A stretch of DNA of 64,000 nucleotides. Source: Bacteroidota bacterium (lineage in GTDB: Bacteria > Bacteroidota > Bacteroidia > 2-12-FULL-35-15). How positions within the stretch are numbered: the stretch's first letter is position 1; every line of letters starts with the position of its first letter. This document shows positions 54,998 to 62,821 of this stretch, piece by piece. The notes beneath the pieces are model-generated. The model did no database searches and was not told the DNA's origin. It saw only the letters and a list, made by a program, of their open reading frames with translations. The stretch is from contig SXIH01000062.1 of NCBI GenBank assembly GCA_005772895.1, forward strand, positions 120,761 to 184,760, given 5' to 3'. Both the position numbers and the translations under genes were made by a program.

Positions 54998-57900
54998 ATG
55001 AAAAAAATTACACTACTAATTATTTTCTCATTCTGTTTATTGTTTATTAATTCTTCAAAAGCATCGCATATTGCCGGAGGAGATTTAAGCTATACCTGTT
55101 TGGGCGGAAATCAATACCAACTAAACTTAAACTTGTTTGTTGATTGTCTTGGTTTCGATCCAGGAGTTGCGCAAACAATAACTTGTACAAGTACATGCGG
55201 TGGAAGCGTAACGGCAACAGTAAACTGTACAAATCCCGGAGGAACAGAAATTTCTCAATTATGTCCGGCACAAATTGGAAACAGTACATGTAGTGGCGGA
55301 ACATTGCCAGGGATGTGGGTGTTTAATTATACGGGAATTGTTACTCTTGCGCCCCCATGTGATACCTGGAATATGAGCTGGAATGTGTGTTGCAGAAATG
55401 GTGCAATCATCAATCTTGTTACACCCGCAAGCCAGTCATCTTATATTGAAGCAACATTAAATAGTGTTACTGATTCTTGTAATAACTCTCCTTATTTTAC
55501 ATCTCAGCCAATTCCTTATGTGTGTCAAGGACAATTAGTAAATTATAATTATGGTGTTATTGAAGCTGACGGAGACTCATTATATTATTCGCTAATCAAT
55601 GCAATGGGAGCCGGTGCTACAATGTTAGCATACTCACCAGGATATTCTGCATCAGCTCCAATTCCAGGAATAACAATAGATCCGGCAACGGGACTGCTGA
55701 CATTTACACCAATGACACTCGGAAATTTTGTGGTTGTTGTATTGGTACAAGAGTATGACGCTGCAGGAAATCTTATTGGAACAGTTATGCGAGATATTCA
55801 ATTTATTGTACAGACATGTGCCAACCAAGTTCCAGATCCAGCTCCAACAGCGGGATCAATAACAGGTTTAACAGGAACAGCAGTTCTTGCCGGACCGTAT
55901 GAATTAGAAATGTGTGAAGGAGCAACCTTTACTTTTAATGCTGTATATACCGATTCGGATGCTGGAGATTCATTGTCGATTGTTTCAAATATTTTAACAG
56001 TATTGCCCGGAGCAACAATTACTTTTACCGGAACAAATCCTCTAACTGTTACTATCAGCTGGACAGCTCCAGGCGGAAGTGCAGGAACAAATACAAACTT
56101 TAGTGTTACTGTAAACGATGGTGCTTGCCCGGTTATGGGACAACAAACTTTTGTTTACGATGTGAACGTAAACCCCAGAACATTGGGAGGCGGGGATCAA
56201 ATTATTTGTGGCACTCAAACAGCAACACTAAACGGAACTGGTGGAAGTGTATTTAATTGGAGCGTGTTGAGCGGTGACCCAATGGTTGTTGGAACAAACT
56301 TTTCTTGCAATCCTTGCGATAATCCAATAGCTTCTCCATCTGTAACAACAGTATATGAAGTGGTAAGTGATTTAAGTGGAACTTGTGTAAACAGAGATAC
56401 AGTTACCATTACTGTTGTAGCCGATTTTACTTTAACAACAGCACAAAGCGCAACTGCTTCTTGTTTGTTGCAACCAATACAGTTTAATGCAACATCATCA
56501 CCAAGCGGAACATATATTTATTCTTGGTCACCATCAACATATTTGGATGACCCAACTATTTCAAATCCAACCGCTACAATTACCAGCCCTGGAACATATA
56601 CTTACTATGTCCAGATTACCAGTCCGCTTGGGTGTGTAAAAGTAGATACTGCAACAATCGTAATTAACGCGAGTTATCCGCCAAATCCGGTTTCTTATGT
56701 TTCCGATTCTGTTATTTGTGTTGGCGACACGGTTAACCTTGGTGTTACTTTCGGAGCGAGTGTTCCATCTGTTTGTGGAACAAATCCTGTTGGATGTGCA
56801 GCGTCTTTAGTTGCACAAGTTGGAACAGGTGTAACAACAAATACTCCAACAACCTGGCCAGCACCTTATGCGAATTGGTATACATCCGGGAAACATCAAA
56901 TGTTATTCAGAGCAACTGAATTGAATGCAGTTGGAATAACAGGAGGGAAAATAGATCAGATAGAATTTAATGTTTTAGCGATAAACGGTATTTCTTTATA
57001 TCATCAATATACAATCAACATGGGTTGTACAAGTTTAAGTGCACTTACTACATGGGTAACTGGATTGTCAAATGTGTATACTCCAAAAAATTACAACGTT
57101 GTAGTTGGCTGGAACGCACACCCATTTGATGTTGCTTATGAGTGGGATGGAATTTCTAACTTAATTGTTGAAATTTGTTTTAACGAAGGCCCGCCATATC
57201 CAAATTATATTCAAAGTTGTACATCACCATATACTGTTACACCATTTGTTTCATGTTTGTATAATTTTAGTGACTCATCTCCAATGTGTCCGGATTTAGG
57301 TTTTGCGACAGCGATAAGCAATCGTCCTAACATTCGTTTTCAATATTGCGGAGCTGCACCCGATTCTAGTGTATATAGCTATTCTTGGGCTCCAACCGTA
57401 TTTAATCCTACTACTCAAACAACGGGAGCAACGCCACCAAATGGGACAACAACATATTATGTAATTGTTACAGATACGACAAGCGGATGTTTGGATACAG
57501 CCTTTGTGGATGTTTTAGCAAACGTAACGTCTCTTTCTGTTGATGCAGGAGCTAATGATACAATTTGTCCGGGAACACCAACTAACTTAAATGCAACTGG
57601 CGCAACACAATTTGTTTGGACACCAGGCGGAACACTTTCCAATCCTTTAATTGCAAATCCAGTTGCTAGTCCTTCTGTTACAACAACCTACACTGTTTCA
57701 GGAACCAGTCAATGTGCAACAGGTGCAGGTGTTGATAGTGTAACAGTTTTTGTTCCGGTGGTTTCACCGCTCAATGTTACTGCAGGAGCTAATCAGGAAG
57801 TTTGTGTTGGCTCTCCGTATGCTCTTAATTCTAGTAGCAGTGGCGGCTTTGGCGGAAACACTTATACTTGGACATTTGTTTCAGGATATGCCGCTGACAG

Positions 57901-58300
57901 TATTCAAAATGCAAATTCTTCAACAGCTCAGGTGATGCCTACTATGCCATCCACAAATATTTATCAGGTTACTGTAATGGATGCTTGTGGATACATGACT
58001 GTAGATACAGTTGTTGTAGACGTATTATTAGATTGTGATTTAGATATTCCAAACGTGTTTACTCCTAATGGCGATGGGAAGAATGATTTTTTCATGATAT
58101 CATCAAACGGAATAAAAACATTCTCTATCACAATTTATAATCGTTGGGGGACAAAAGTGTTTGAATCAGATGATATTACCAAGAGCTGGGATGGAGGCGA
58201 TTCAAATGATGGAACATACTTCTATATTGTAACTGCAGAATCCATCAACGACAAAAAATACGATGCAAAAGGCTATTTACAGCTTTTGAGAAGCAGATAG
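54998..58300 (+). CDS. Large secreted protein with T9SS type B sorting domain
   Basis: A 1100-residue exported protein with a signal peptide (1-23, ending in KASHI region) and no clear enzyme. The first 270 residues are Cys-rich (SHIAGGDLSYTCLGGNQYQL and following), a start often seen in large Bacteroidota surface proteins. A middle part has several Ig-like or PKD-like units (SPSTYLDDPTISNPTATITSP and similar), and around 570-800 a domain with repeated aromatic strands. The C-terminus is a standard type B signal: IPNVFTPNGDGKNDFFMIS, YNRWGTKVFES, WDGGDSNDGTYFYIV and GYLQLLR. No SprF-like gene adjoins it, so a shared SprF would be needed. It follows the sigma/anti-sigma pair. Confidence 0.88.
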   Translation: MKKITLLIIFSFCLLFINSSKASHIAGGDLSYTCLGGNQYQLNLNLFVDCLGFDPGVAQTITCTSTCGGSVTATVNCTNPGGTEISQLCPAQIGNSTCSGGTLPGMWVFNYTGIVTLAPPCDTWNMSWNVCCRNGAIINLVTPASQSSYIEATLNSVTDSCNNSPYFTSQPIPYVCQGQLVNYNYGVIEADGDSLYYSLINAMGAGATMLAYSPGYSASAPIPGITIDPATGLLTFTPMTLGNFVVVVLVQEYDAAGNLIGTVMRDIQFIVQTCANQVPDPAPTAGSITGLTGTAVLAGPYELEMCEGATFTFNAVYTDSDAGDSLSIVSNILTVLPGATITFTGTNPLTVTISWTAPGGSAGTNTNFSVTVNDGACPVMGQQTFVYDVNVNPRTLGGGDQIICGTQTATLNGTGGSVFNWSVLSGDPMVVGTNFSCNPCDNPIASPSVTTVYEVVSDLSGTCVNRDTVTITVVADFTLTTAQSATASCLLQPIQFNATSSPSGTYIYSWSPSTYLDDPTISNPTATITSPGTYTYYVQITSPLGCVKVDTATIVINASYPPNPVSYVSDSVICVGDTVNLGVTFGASVPSVCGTNPVGCAASLVAQVGTGVTTNTPTTWPAPYANWYTSGKHQMLFRATELNAVGITGGKIDQIEFNVLAINGISLYHQYTINMGCTSLSALTTWVTGLSNVYTPKNYNVVVGWNAHPFDVAYEWDGISNLIVEICFNEGPPYPNYIQSCTSPYTVTPFVSCLYNFSDSSPMCPDLGFATAISNRPNIRFQYCGAAPDSSVYSYSWAPTVFNPTTQTTGATPPNGTTTYYVIVTDTTSGCLDTAFVDVLANVTSLSVDAGANDTICPGTPTNLNATGATQFVWTPGGTLSNPLIANPVASPSVTTTYTVSGTSQCATGAGVDSVTVFVPVVSPLNVTAGANQEVCVGSPYALNSSSSGGFGGNTYTWTFVSGYAADSIQNANSSTAQVMPTMPSTNIYQVTVMDACGYMTVDTVVVDVLLDCDLDIPNVFTPNGDGKNDFFMISSNGIKTFSITIYNRWGTKVFESDDITKSWDGGDSNDGTYFYIVTAESINDKKYDAKGYLQLLRSR

Positions 58301-58320
58301 CCCCCAGCAAAATACAAAAT

Positions 58321-58389
58321 AAACCCCGGTTGTCATTTCGAGCGCCTGCCTACCGGTAGGCAGGAAGTCGAGAAACCGGGGTTTTTTAT
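58321..58389 (+). terminator. Composite terminator with nested interspersed repeat
   Basis: An outer stem AAACCCCGGTT (58321-58331) pairs with AACCGGGGTTT (58374-58384) and runs into T residues, a good terminator for the gene ending at 58300. Inside lies a copy of the GTCATTTCGAGCG...AGTCGAGAAA repeat, itself split by a perfect 20-bp palindrome, CCTGCCTACCGGTAGGCAGG (58345-58364). Confidence 0.8.
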
Positions 58390-58407
58390 TAAAAATACAA
58401 AATAAAG

Positions 58408-58425
58408 TTTCAGAAAGTTTTGAAA
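58408..58425 (+). promoter_or_regulatory. Putative GbsR operator 1 (TTTCA-N8-TGAAA), autoregulatory
   Basis: TTTCA-GAAAGTTT-TGAAA lies at the -33 position of the regulator promoter: TTTG at 58419-58422 and TATATTTG at 58441-58448 with 18 bases between. Binding there would block the gene's own transcription. The same TTTCA-N8-TGAAA arms recur before the next operon. Confidence 0.6.
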
Positions 58426-58448
58426 GTTAGAAAATGGTTGTATATTTG
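58419..58448 (+). promoter_or_regulatory. Promoter of the GbsR-type regulator
   Basis: TTTG (58419-58422), 18-base spacer and TATATTTG (58441-58448) fit the Bacteroidota consensus; the ATG is at 58466, giving a very short leader. Confidence 0.65.
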
Positions 58449-58465
58449 TATCGTAAATTAATAAT

Positions 58466-58972
58466 ATGAAACTTATAGAAAGCAAAGAAAAATTCATCAA
58501 CGCCTGGGGAACATTAGGAACCAGTTGGGGAATTAACCGCACCATGGCTCAGGTGCACGCTTTGTTATTAGTTTCTCCCGATGCATTAAGTGCAGAAGAT
58601 ATTATGGAAGAACTTACAATTTCCAGAGGCAATACCAATATGAATGTAAGAACATTAATTGATTGGGGTTTGGTTTTCAAAGAAACACGATCAGGTGAAC
58701 GCAAAGAATTTTTTACTGCAGAAAAAGATATTTGGAAAGTATTCAAACAAATTGCCAAAGAACGTAGAAAACGTGAATTAGAACCAATTTTTAAAGTATT
58801 GGATGAGGTGAAGAAAGTGGATGGAGATAAACGCGACAAAAACATTAAAGCATTTGTAGACGCCATTGAAGACATTGAACGCTTTACAAAGAAAGCCGAC
58901 AGAACCCTGGAAACAATGATTAAAGCAGATGAAAACTGGTTGGTTGGCTCTTTTATGAAATTAATGAAATAG
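58466..58972 (+). CDS. GbsR/MarR-family transcriptional regulator
   Basis: A 168-residue protein of the GbsR branch of MarR-like winged-helix regulators. The DNA-binding part is about 25-85 (ALSAEDIMEELTISRGNTNMNVRTLIDWGLVFKE, then the RSGERKEFFTAEKD wing), followed by a coiled-coil dimer helix (about 90-160). It lies 54 bp before a tightly packed five-gene operon on the same strand. The palindrome in that gap and the related element in its own promoter suggest it controls both. Its ligand is unknown. Confidence 0.88.
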   Translation: MKLIESKEKFINAWGTLGTSWGINRTMAQVHALLLVSPDALSAEDIMEELTISRGNTNMNVRTLIDWGLVFKETRSGERKEFFTAEKDIWKVFKQIAKERRKRELEPIFKVLDEVKKVDGDKRDKNIKAFVDAIEDIERFTKKADRTLETMIKADENWLVGSFMKLMK

Positions 58973-58997
58973 TCTGATAAAAAAATTTGCATATATA

Positions 58998-59015
58998 TTT
59001 CAATAATTATTGAAA
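58998..59015 (+). promoter_or_regulatory. Putative GbsR operator 2 (18-bp palindrome)
   Basis: TTTCAATAATTATTGAAA is a perfect 18-bp palindrome with the arms TTTCA and TGAAA at the same spacing as operator 1. It is 11 bp before the ATG of the first membrane protein gene and overlaps a TATATTTC sequence (58994-59001), one base off the -7 consensus. Confidence 0.7.
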
Positions 59016-59026
59016 GTTCTGAAAAA

Positions 59027-59389
59027 ATGAATTACAATGTTCTCACATACCTGTTTTATTTTTTGATTCTGCTTTTTGTGGTTTTATATGTTGGAATGGT
59101 TTTATACAAAGGTGGCCGCCCATTTTTAATCAATACCTTTTCCGGAAATGAAACTGTGGCAGACGCAGTAAACAAGTTTTTATTAGCAGGTTATTATCTC
59201 ACCAACATTGGCTATACTATAATAGCATTAAAAATTTGGGAAAGAGTAGAATCGCCAATACAATTATTAAATGTGTTAAGCCTAAAGGTTGGAGCAATTG
59301 TTTTAACGCTTGGAATAATGCATTTTATAAACATCATATCATTAGTAGCAATAGGAAAAAGAAAAAAATTAAATAATACTAACCAATAA
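59027..59389 (+). CDS. Small membrane protein, tandem paralog 1
   Basis: A 120-residue inner-membrane protein with three helices (about 5-27, 48-70 and 86-108). I do not recognise the family. Key conserved parts shared with the next gene are VNKFLLAGYYL...GYTIIALKIW and LSLKVGAIVLTLGIMHFIN. It opens the operon behind the GbsR regulator. No enzyme residues are evident. It ends 12 bp before its paralog. Confidence 0.75.
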   Translation: MNYNVLTYLFYFLILLFVVLYVGMVLYKGGRPFLINTFSGNETVADAVNKFLLAGYYLTNIGYTIIALKIWERVESPIQLLNVLSLKVGAIVLTLGIMHFINIISLVAIGKRKKLNNTNQ

Positions 59390-59401
59390 AAACTAGAAAT
59401 C

Positions 59402-59842
59402 ATGGACTACATTGTACTCGCTTACAGCATCTATCTGCCAATAGCAGTTGCGCTGACCATTTGGGTGGCTCGCACCCTTCACAATAACGGAAAAGTTTTT
59501 TTAGTGGATATTTTTCACGGACAAAATGAGCTGGCCGTTTCAGTAAACAAACTTTTACAAGTTGGATTTTATTTAATCAGCTTAGGATTTGCAATTATTA
59601 AATTGGAAATTGTACCAGGTTGGAAATACGATCAGGTAACCGGACAAAATGTTCAAGAACAAATTAACAACACACAAAGCATGATAGAAGTTTTAAGCTA
59701 TAAGTTGGGTTCTTTTATTTTAATTTTAGGAATGATGTTGTTCATTAACTTGTTTCTTTTGCTAATTTTAAGAAGCGGTTCAAAACCAAGAACACAAACA
59801 ACTTATATTCCACCAAAAGATTTAGCGATTAAAGGAGTATAA
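59402..59842 (+). CDS. Small membrane protein, tandem paralog 2
   Basis: A 146-residue three-helix protein related to the preceding one. It shares the opening pattern, VNKLLQVGFYLISLGFAIIKLEI and LSYKLGSFILILGMMLFIN, but has a loop of about 25 extra residues between helices 2 and 3 (around 75-98). Possible roles are a two-subunit membrane complex or duplicate sensors; none is proven. The next gene starts 2 bp later. Confidence 0.75.
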   Translation: MDYIVLAYSIYLPIAVALTIWVARTLHNNGKVFLVDIFHGQNELAVSVNKLLQVGFYLISLGFAIIKLEIVPGWKYDQVTGQNVQEQINNTQSMIEVLSYKLGSFILILGMMLFINLFLLLILRSGSKPRTQTTYIPPKDLAIKGV

Positions 59843-59844
59843 AA

Positions 59845-60765
59845 ATGCAAATAAACAAACTCATTTTGGCTGGAGGAACAGGATTTCTCGGTCAAGCAAT
59901 CATCGATAGATTCAGCAAACAAGGAGCTCAAATTATTGTGTTCACAAGAGGGGGAAATCGAAAAATTGGAAATACAAACTACATTCATTGGGATGGGAAA
60001 ACATTTGGTGAATGGACAAAAGAATTGGAAGGCGCAGATGTATTGATTAATCTCACAGGAAAAAGTGTAGATTGCAGATACAATGAAAAAAACAAAGCAG
60101 AAATTATTTCTTCTAGAGTAGATGCAACAAAAATTTTAGGGGAAGCGATTAATAAAACAAACAATCCACCTAAAGTTTGGTTGAATTCCGCCTCCGCAAC
60201 AATCTATCGTCATGCAGAAGATAAGCCGATGGACGAATTCACCGGAGAAATTGGAGAGGGATTTTCGGTAGGAGTTTGTAAAGTATGGGAAAAAGCATTT
60301 AATGAAATCAACAATCCAAAAACCAGAAAAATTATTATGCGTATTTCTATGGTTATGGGAAAAGGTGGTGGTGTATTGCCAGTTATGACTAAATTAGTAA
60401 AAGCCGGCTTGGGTGGAAAAATGGGAAACGGAAAACAATTTATCAGCTGGATACACGAAGAAGATTTTTTAAATGCAATGGAATTTTTAATTCAAAACGA
60501 GCAAGCAACAGGGGCTTATAATTTTGCTGCACCAGGGCCCATTCCAAACAAAGAGTTTATGGCGTTAATGCGAAAACAATTAAATGTTAATATTGGGTTG
60601 CCTGCAATGAAATGGATGTTAGAGATAGGAGCGTTTTTTATTAAAACCGAAACCGAACTTATTTTAAAAAGCAGAAGAGTTGTTCCAACAAAATTATTAA
60701 AAGAAGGATTTGTTTTTAAATTTCCAACAGTTGAACAAACATTAATAAGTTTGTGTGATGCCTGA
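59845..60765 (+). CDS. TIGR01777-family NAD(P)-dependent epimerase-like protein (SDR39U1 type)
   Basis: A 306-residue extended SDR. The cofactor motif LILAGGTGFLGQAII (7-21) and the TIGR01777 features INLTGKSVDCRYNEKNKAEIISSRVDATK and LNSASATIYRHAEDKPMDE follow, with a C-terminal GAYNFAAPGPIPNKEFM. The family (YfcH, SDR39U1) is related to nucleotide-sugar epimerases; the substrate is unknown. It overlaps the SRPBCC gene by 8 bp. Confidence 0.88.
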   Translation: MQINKLILAGGTGFLGQAIIDRFSKQGAQIIVFTRGGNRKIGNTNYIHWDGKTFGEWTKELEGADVLINLTGKSVDCRYNEKNKAEIISSRVDATKILGEAINKTNNPPKVWLNSASATIYRHAEDKPMDEFTGEIGEGFSVGVCKVWEKAFNEINNPKTRKIIMRISMVMGKGGGVLPVMTKLVKAGLGGKMGNGKQFISWIHEEDFLNAMEFLIQNEQATGAYNFAAPGPIPNKEFMALMRKQLNVNIGLPAMKWMLEIGAFFIKTETELILKSRRVVPTKLLKEGFVFKFPTVEQTLISLCDA

Positions 60766-61234
60766 AATAATATTGACAACAATTATAAAAGCTCCCATTA
60801 AACGCTGTTTCGATTTAGCAAGAAGCATTGATTTGCATTTGCATACGTCATCAAAAACAAAAGAGGAAGTAATTGCTGGAGTGAGATCCGGGTTGATTAA
60901 TAAAGGCGAAACAGTTACTTGGAAAGCAAAACATTTTTGGATTACTCAAACACTTTCTTCCGAAATTTCAGAAATGAATTCTCCTTTTATGTTTGAAGAT
61001 AGGATGTTGGATGGGGCGTTTAAAAAGATTCAGCATCAGCATCTTTTTGAAGATGAAAACGGGAAAACTATAATGAAAGATATTTTTGTTTTCGAATCAC
61101 CTTTTGGAATTTACGGGAGACTATTTAATTTTTTAGTTCTTACAAATTATATGAGACGTTTTTTGCAGGAAAGAAATCAAATAATAAAAAGAGTTGCTGA
61201 ATCGGAGGAGTGGAAAAAATATTTACAAGAATGA
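60758..61234 (+). CDS. SRPBCC-family (START-like) ligand-binding protein
   Basis: A 158-residue SRPBCC/polyketide-cyclase-like protein starting MPEIILTTIIKAPIKRCFDLARSID, with the mid-strand TWKAKHFWITQTLSSEI and a C-terminal helix. Proteins of this fold bind hydrophobic ligands. ATG at 60758 is chosen; a GTG 3 bp upstream is in frame but less likely. It overlaps both neighbours by 4-8 bp. Pairs of TIGR01777 and SRPBCC proteins are often found together in bacteria. Confidence 0.8.
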   Translation: MPEIILTTIIKAPIKRCFDLARSIDLHLHTSSKTKEEVIAGVRSGLINKGETVTWKAKHFWITQTLSSEISEMNSPFMFEDRMLDGAFKKIQHQHLFEDENGKTIMKDIFVFESPFGIYGRLFNFLVLTNYMRRFLQERNQIIKRVAESEEWKKYLQE

Positions 61235-61923
61235 GTGTTTTTTTAACAGCTGAATGGAATTACCTTATCAACATTACTTATGCGGTTGACCCCAAAGTTT
61301 TGTTGCCTCATCTTCCAAAAGGGTTGAGTCTGGATATTATTGATGGAAAAGCATTTGTGAGTTTTGTTGCTTTCGAATTCAACGATGTAAAAGTAAAAGG
61401 ATTCCGAATTCCATTTCACAGAAAATTTCCGGAAATCAACTTGCGTTTTTATGTGAACAAAAATGGAAAACGAGGGGTTGTTTTTATCAAAGAATATGTG
61501 CCGAAATATTTTGTTGCACTCATTGCAAATAAAATTTATAACGAACCATATTCCGCAATTAAGATGAATTACAGCATTCAAGAAGCAGAAAACGGATTAA
61601 GTGTGAAACATTCGTTTTGTATAAACGATAAGTGGTTTAACATTTCGGTAACAGGTGAAAATAAACTGTATACTCCCGGAAAGGATAGCATAGAACACTT
61701 TTTTAAAGAACACGAAATAGGATTTGGGAAAGACAAAAGCGAAAACACCATAGAATACAAAGTGGAGCATCCCATCTGGGAAATATATCCGGTTAAAAAT
61801 ATTGAATCAACAATTTGTTTTGAAAAAATTTACGGAAAAAAATGGGCTTTTTTAGATTCGGAAAAGCCACACAATGTTTTGCTTGCAAAAGGGTCAAAAA
61901 TAAAAGTATTCGATAAAAGCTAA
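61231..61923 (+). CDS. DUF2071 (YqjF-like) protein
   Basis: A 230-residue protein: MSVFLTAEWNYLINITYAVDPKVLLPHLPKGLSLDI opening, KAFVSFVAFEFNDVKVKGFRIPFHRKFPEINLRFYV and a C-terminal VEHPIWEIYPVKNIES. This matches DUF2071/YqjF, a beta-barrel family related in fold to acetoacetate decarboxylase. The function is unknown. The ATG at 61231 overlaps the preceding TGA (ATGA), so translation is coupled. A GTG at 61210 is in frame but upstream of the family start. Confidence 0.85.
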   Translation: MSVFLTAEWNYLINITYAVDPKVLLPHLPKGLSLDIIDGKAFVSFVAFEFNDVKVKGFRIPFHRKFPEINLRFYVNKNGKRGVVFIKEYVPKYFVALIANKIYNEPYSAIKMNYSIQEAENGLSVKHSFCINDKWFNISVTGENKLYTPGKDSIEHFFKEHEIGFGKDKSENTIEYKVEHPIWEIYPVKNIESTICFEKIYGKKWAFLDSEKPHNVLLAKGSKIKVFDKS

Positions 61924-62820
61924 TTAGACTTTCTCCGCCTTTTTTTCCAAATACTTTTCGTACAATAAATGTACTATTCCATCAGAAAGTCCAATTTGAG
62001 GAACAAGCACTTTTTCTATTTCCGCTTTTTTGAGAACACTAAGTAAAATTTTTGAAGCAGGAATAATCACATCGGCACGATCGGGATTCAAACCAAATAC
62101 TTGCATCCGTTCTTCATATGTATAAGATTCTAATACTTCATATAGGTTTTTAATCTTTAAAGTCGAAATAGTTTTGTTTGGTTTTCTACCAATCATTTTA
62201 AAAAGCTTGTTAATGTTTCCACCCGAGCCAATAGCAATAAGCGGCTTATATCCATCCGTTTGCTCTTTTACCCAATTTTTAAAATAACCCCAATATTCTT
62301 TGTCAATTTGTTCGTGCAACATTCGGATTGTTCCAATATTGAATGATTGAGAAACGACAACTTTATTTTTTGAAAACAAAGTAATTTCTGTACTGCCTCC
62401 ACCAATATCAACATACAAATAATTATTTGCCTTGTCTAAATGTTCTTCAATGTGATTTGAAAAAATAATATCAGCTTCTGTTTTCCCATCTATAATTTCA
62501 ATTTTTATTCCAGCTTCTTTTCTTACACGGGTAACAACATCATAGCCGTTTTCTGCATCGCGCATAGCAGCCGTTGCGCAAGCACGATAATCAACCGCAT
62601 CATAAACATCAATCAAATATTTAAATGCTTTCATTGCAGTAACTAGTTTGTCTGCTTTTTTTGTTGAAATTTTTTTGTTGAGAAACGAGTCTTCTCCCAA
62701 GCGAATTGGCACACGAATTAATTCCGCTTTTTTGTAATACGTCTTGCCTTTGTCTTCATAAACATTACAAAACAATAAACGAACGGCATTTGAACCTATG
62801 TCGATGGCTGCGAATTTCAA
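61924..62820 (-). CDS. ppx: Exopolyphosphatase/guanosine pentaphosphatase family
   Basis: A 298-residue Ppx/GppA-family enzyme (actin-like ATPase fold): FAAIDIGSNAVRLLFC (3-18), ATAAMRDAENG (about 83-93), YVDIGGGSTEITLF (about 137-150) and IAIGSGGNINKLFKM. It removes terminal phosphate from polyphosphate or pppGpp. It is shorter than E. coli Ppx (no C-terminal extension), as in many short Ppx proteins. It follows ppk1 by one base, so synthesis and breakdown are co-transcribed. It ends next to the converging DUF2071 gene. Confidence 0.9.
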   Translation of the reverse strand: MKFAAIDIGSNAVRLLFCNVYEDKGKTYYKKAELIRVPIRLGEDSFLNKKISTKKADKLVTAMKAFKYLIDVYDAVDYRACATAAMRDAENGYDVVTRVRKEAGIKIEIIDGKTEADIIFSNHIEEHLDKANNYLYVDIGGGSTEITLFSKNKVVVSQSFNIGTIRMLHEQIDKEYWGYFKNWVKEQTDGYKPLIAIGSGGNINKLFKMIGRKPNKTISTLKIKNLYEVLESYTYEERMQVFGLNPDRADVIIPASKILLSVLKKAEIEKVLVPQIGLSDGIVHLLYEKYLEKKAEKV

Positions 62821-62821
62821 A

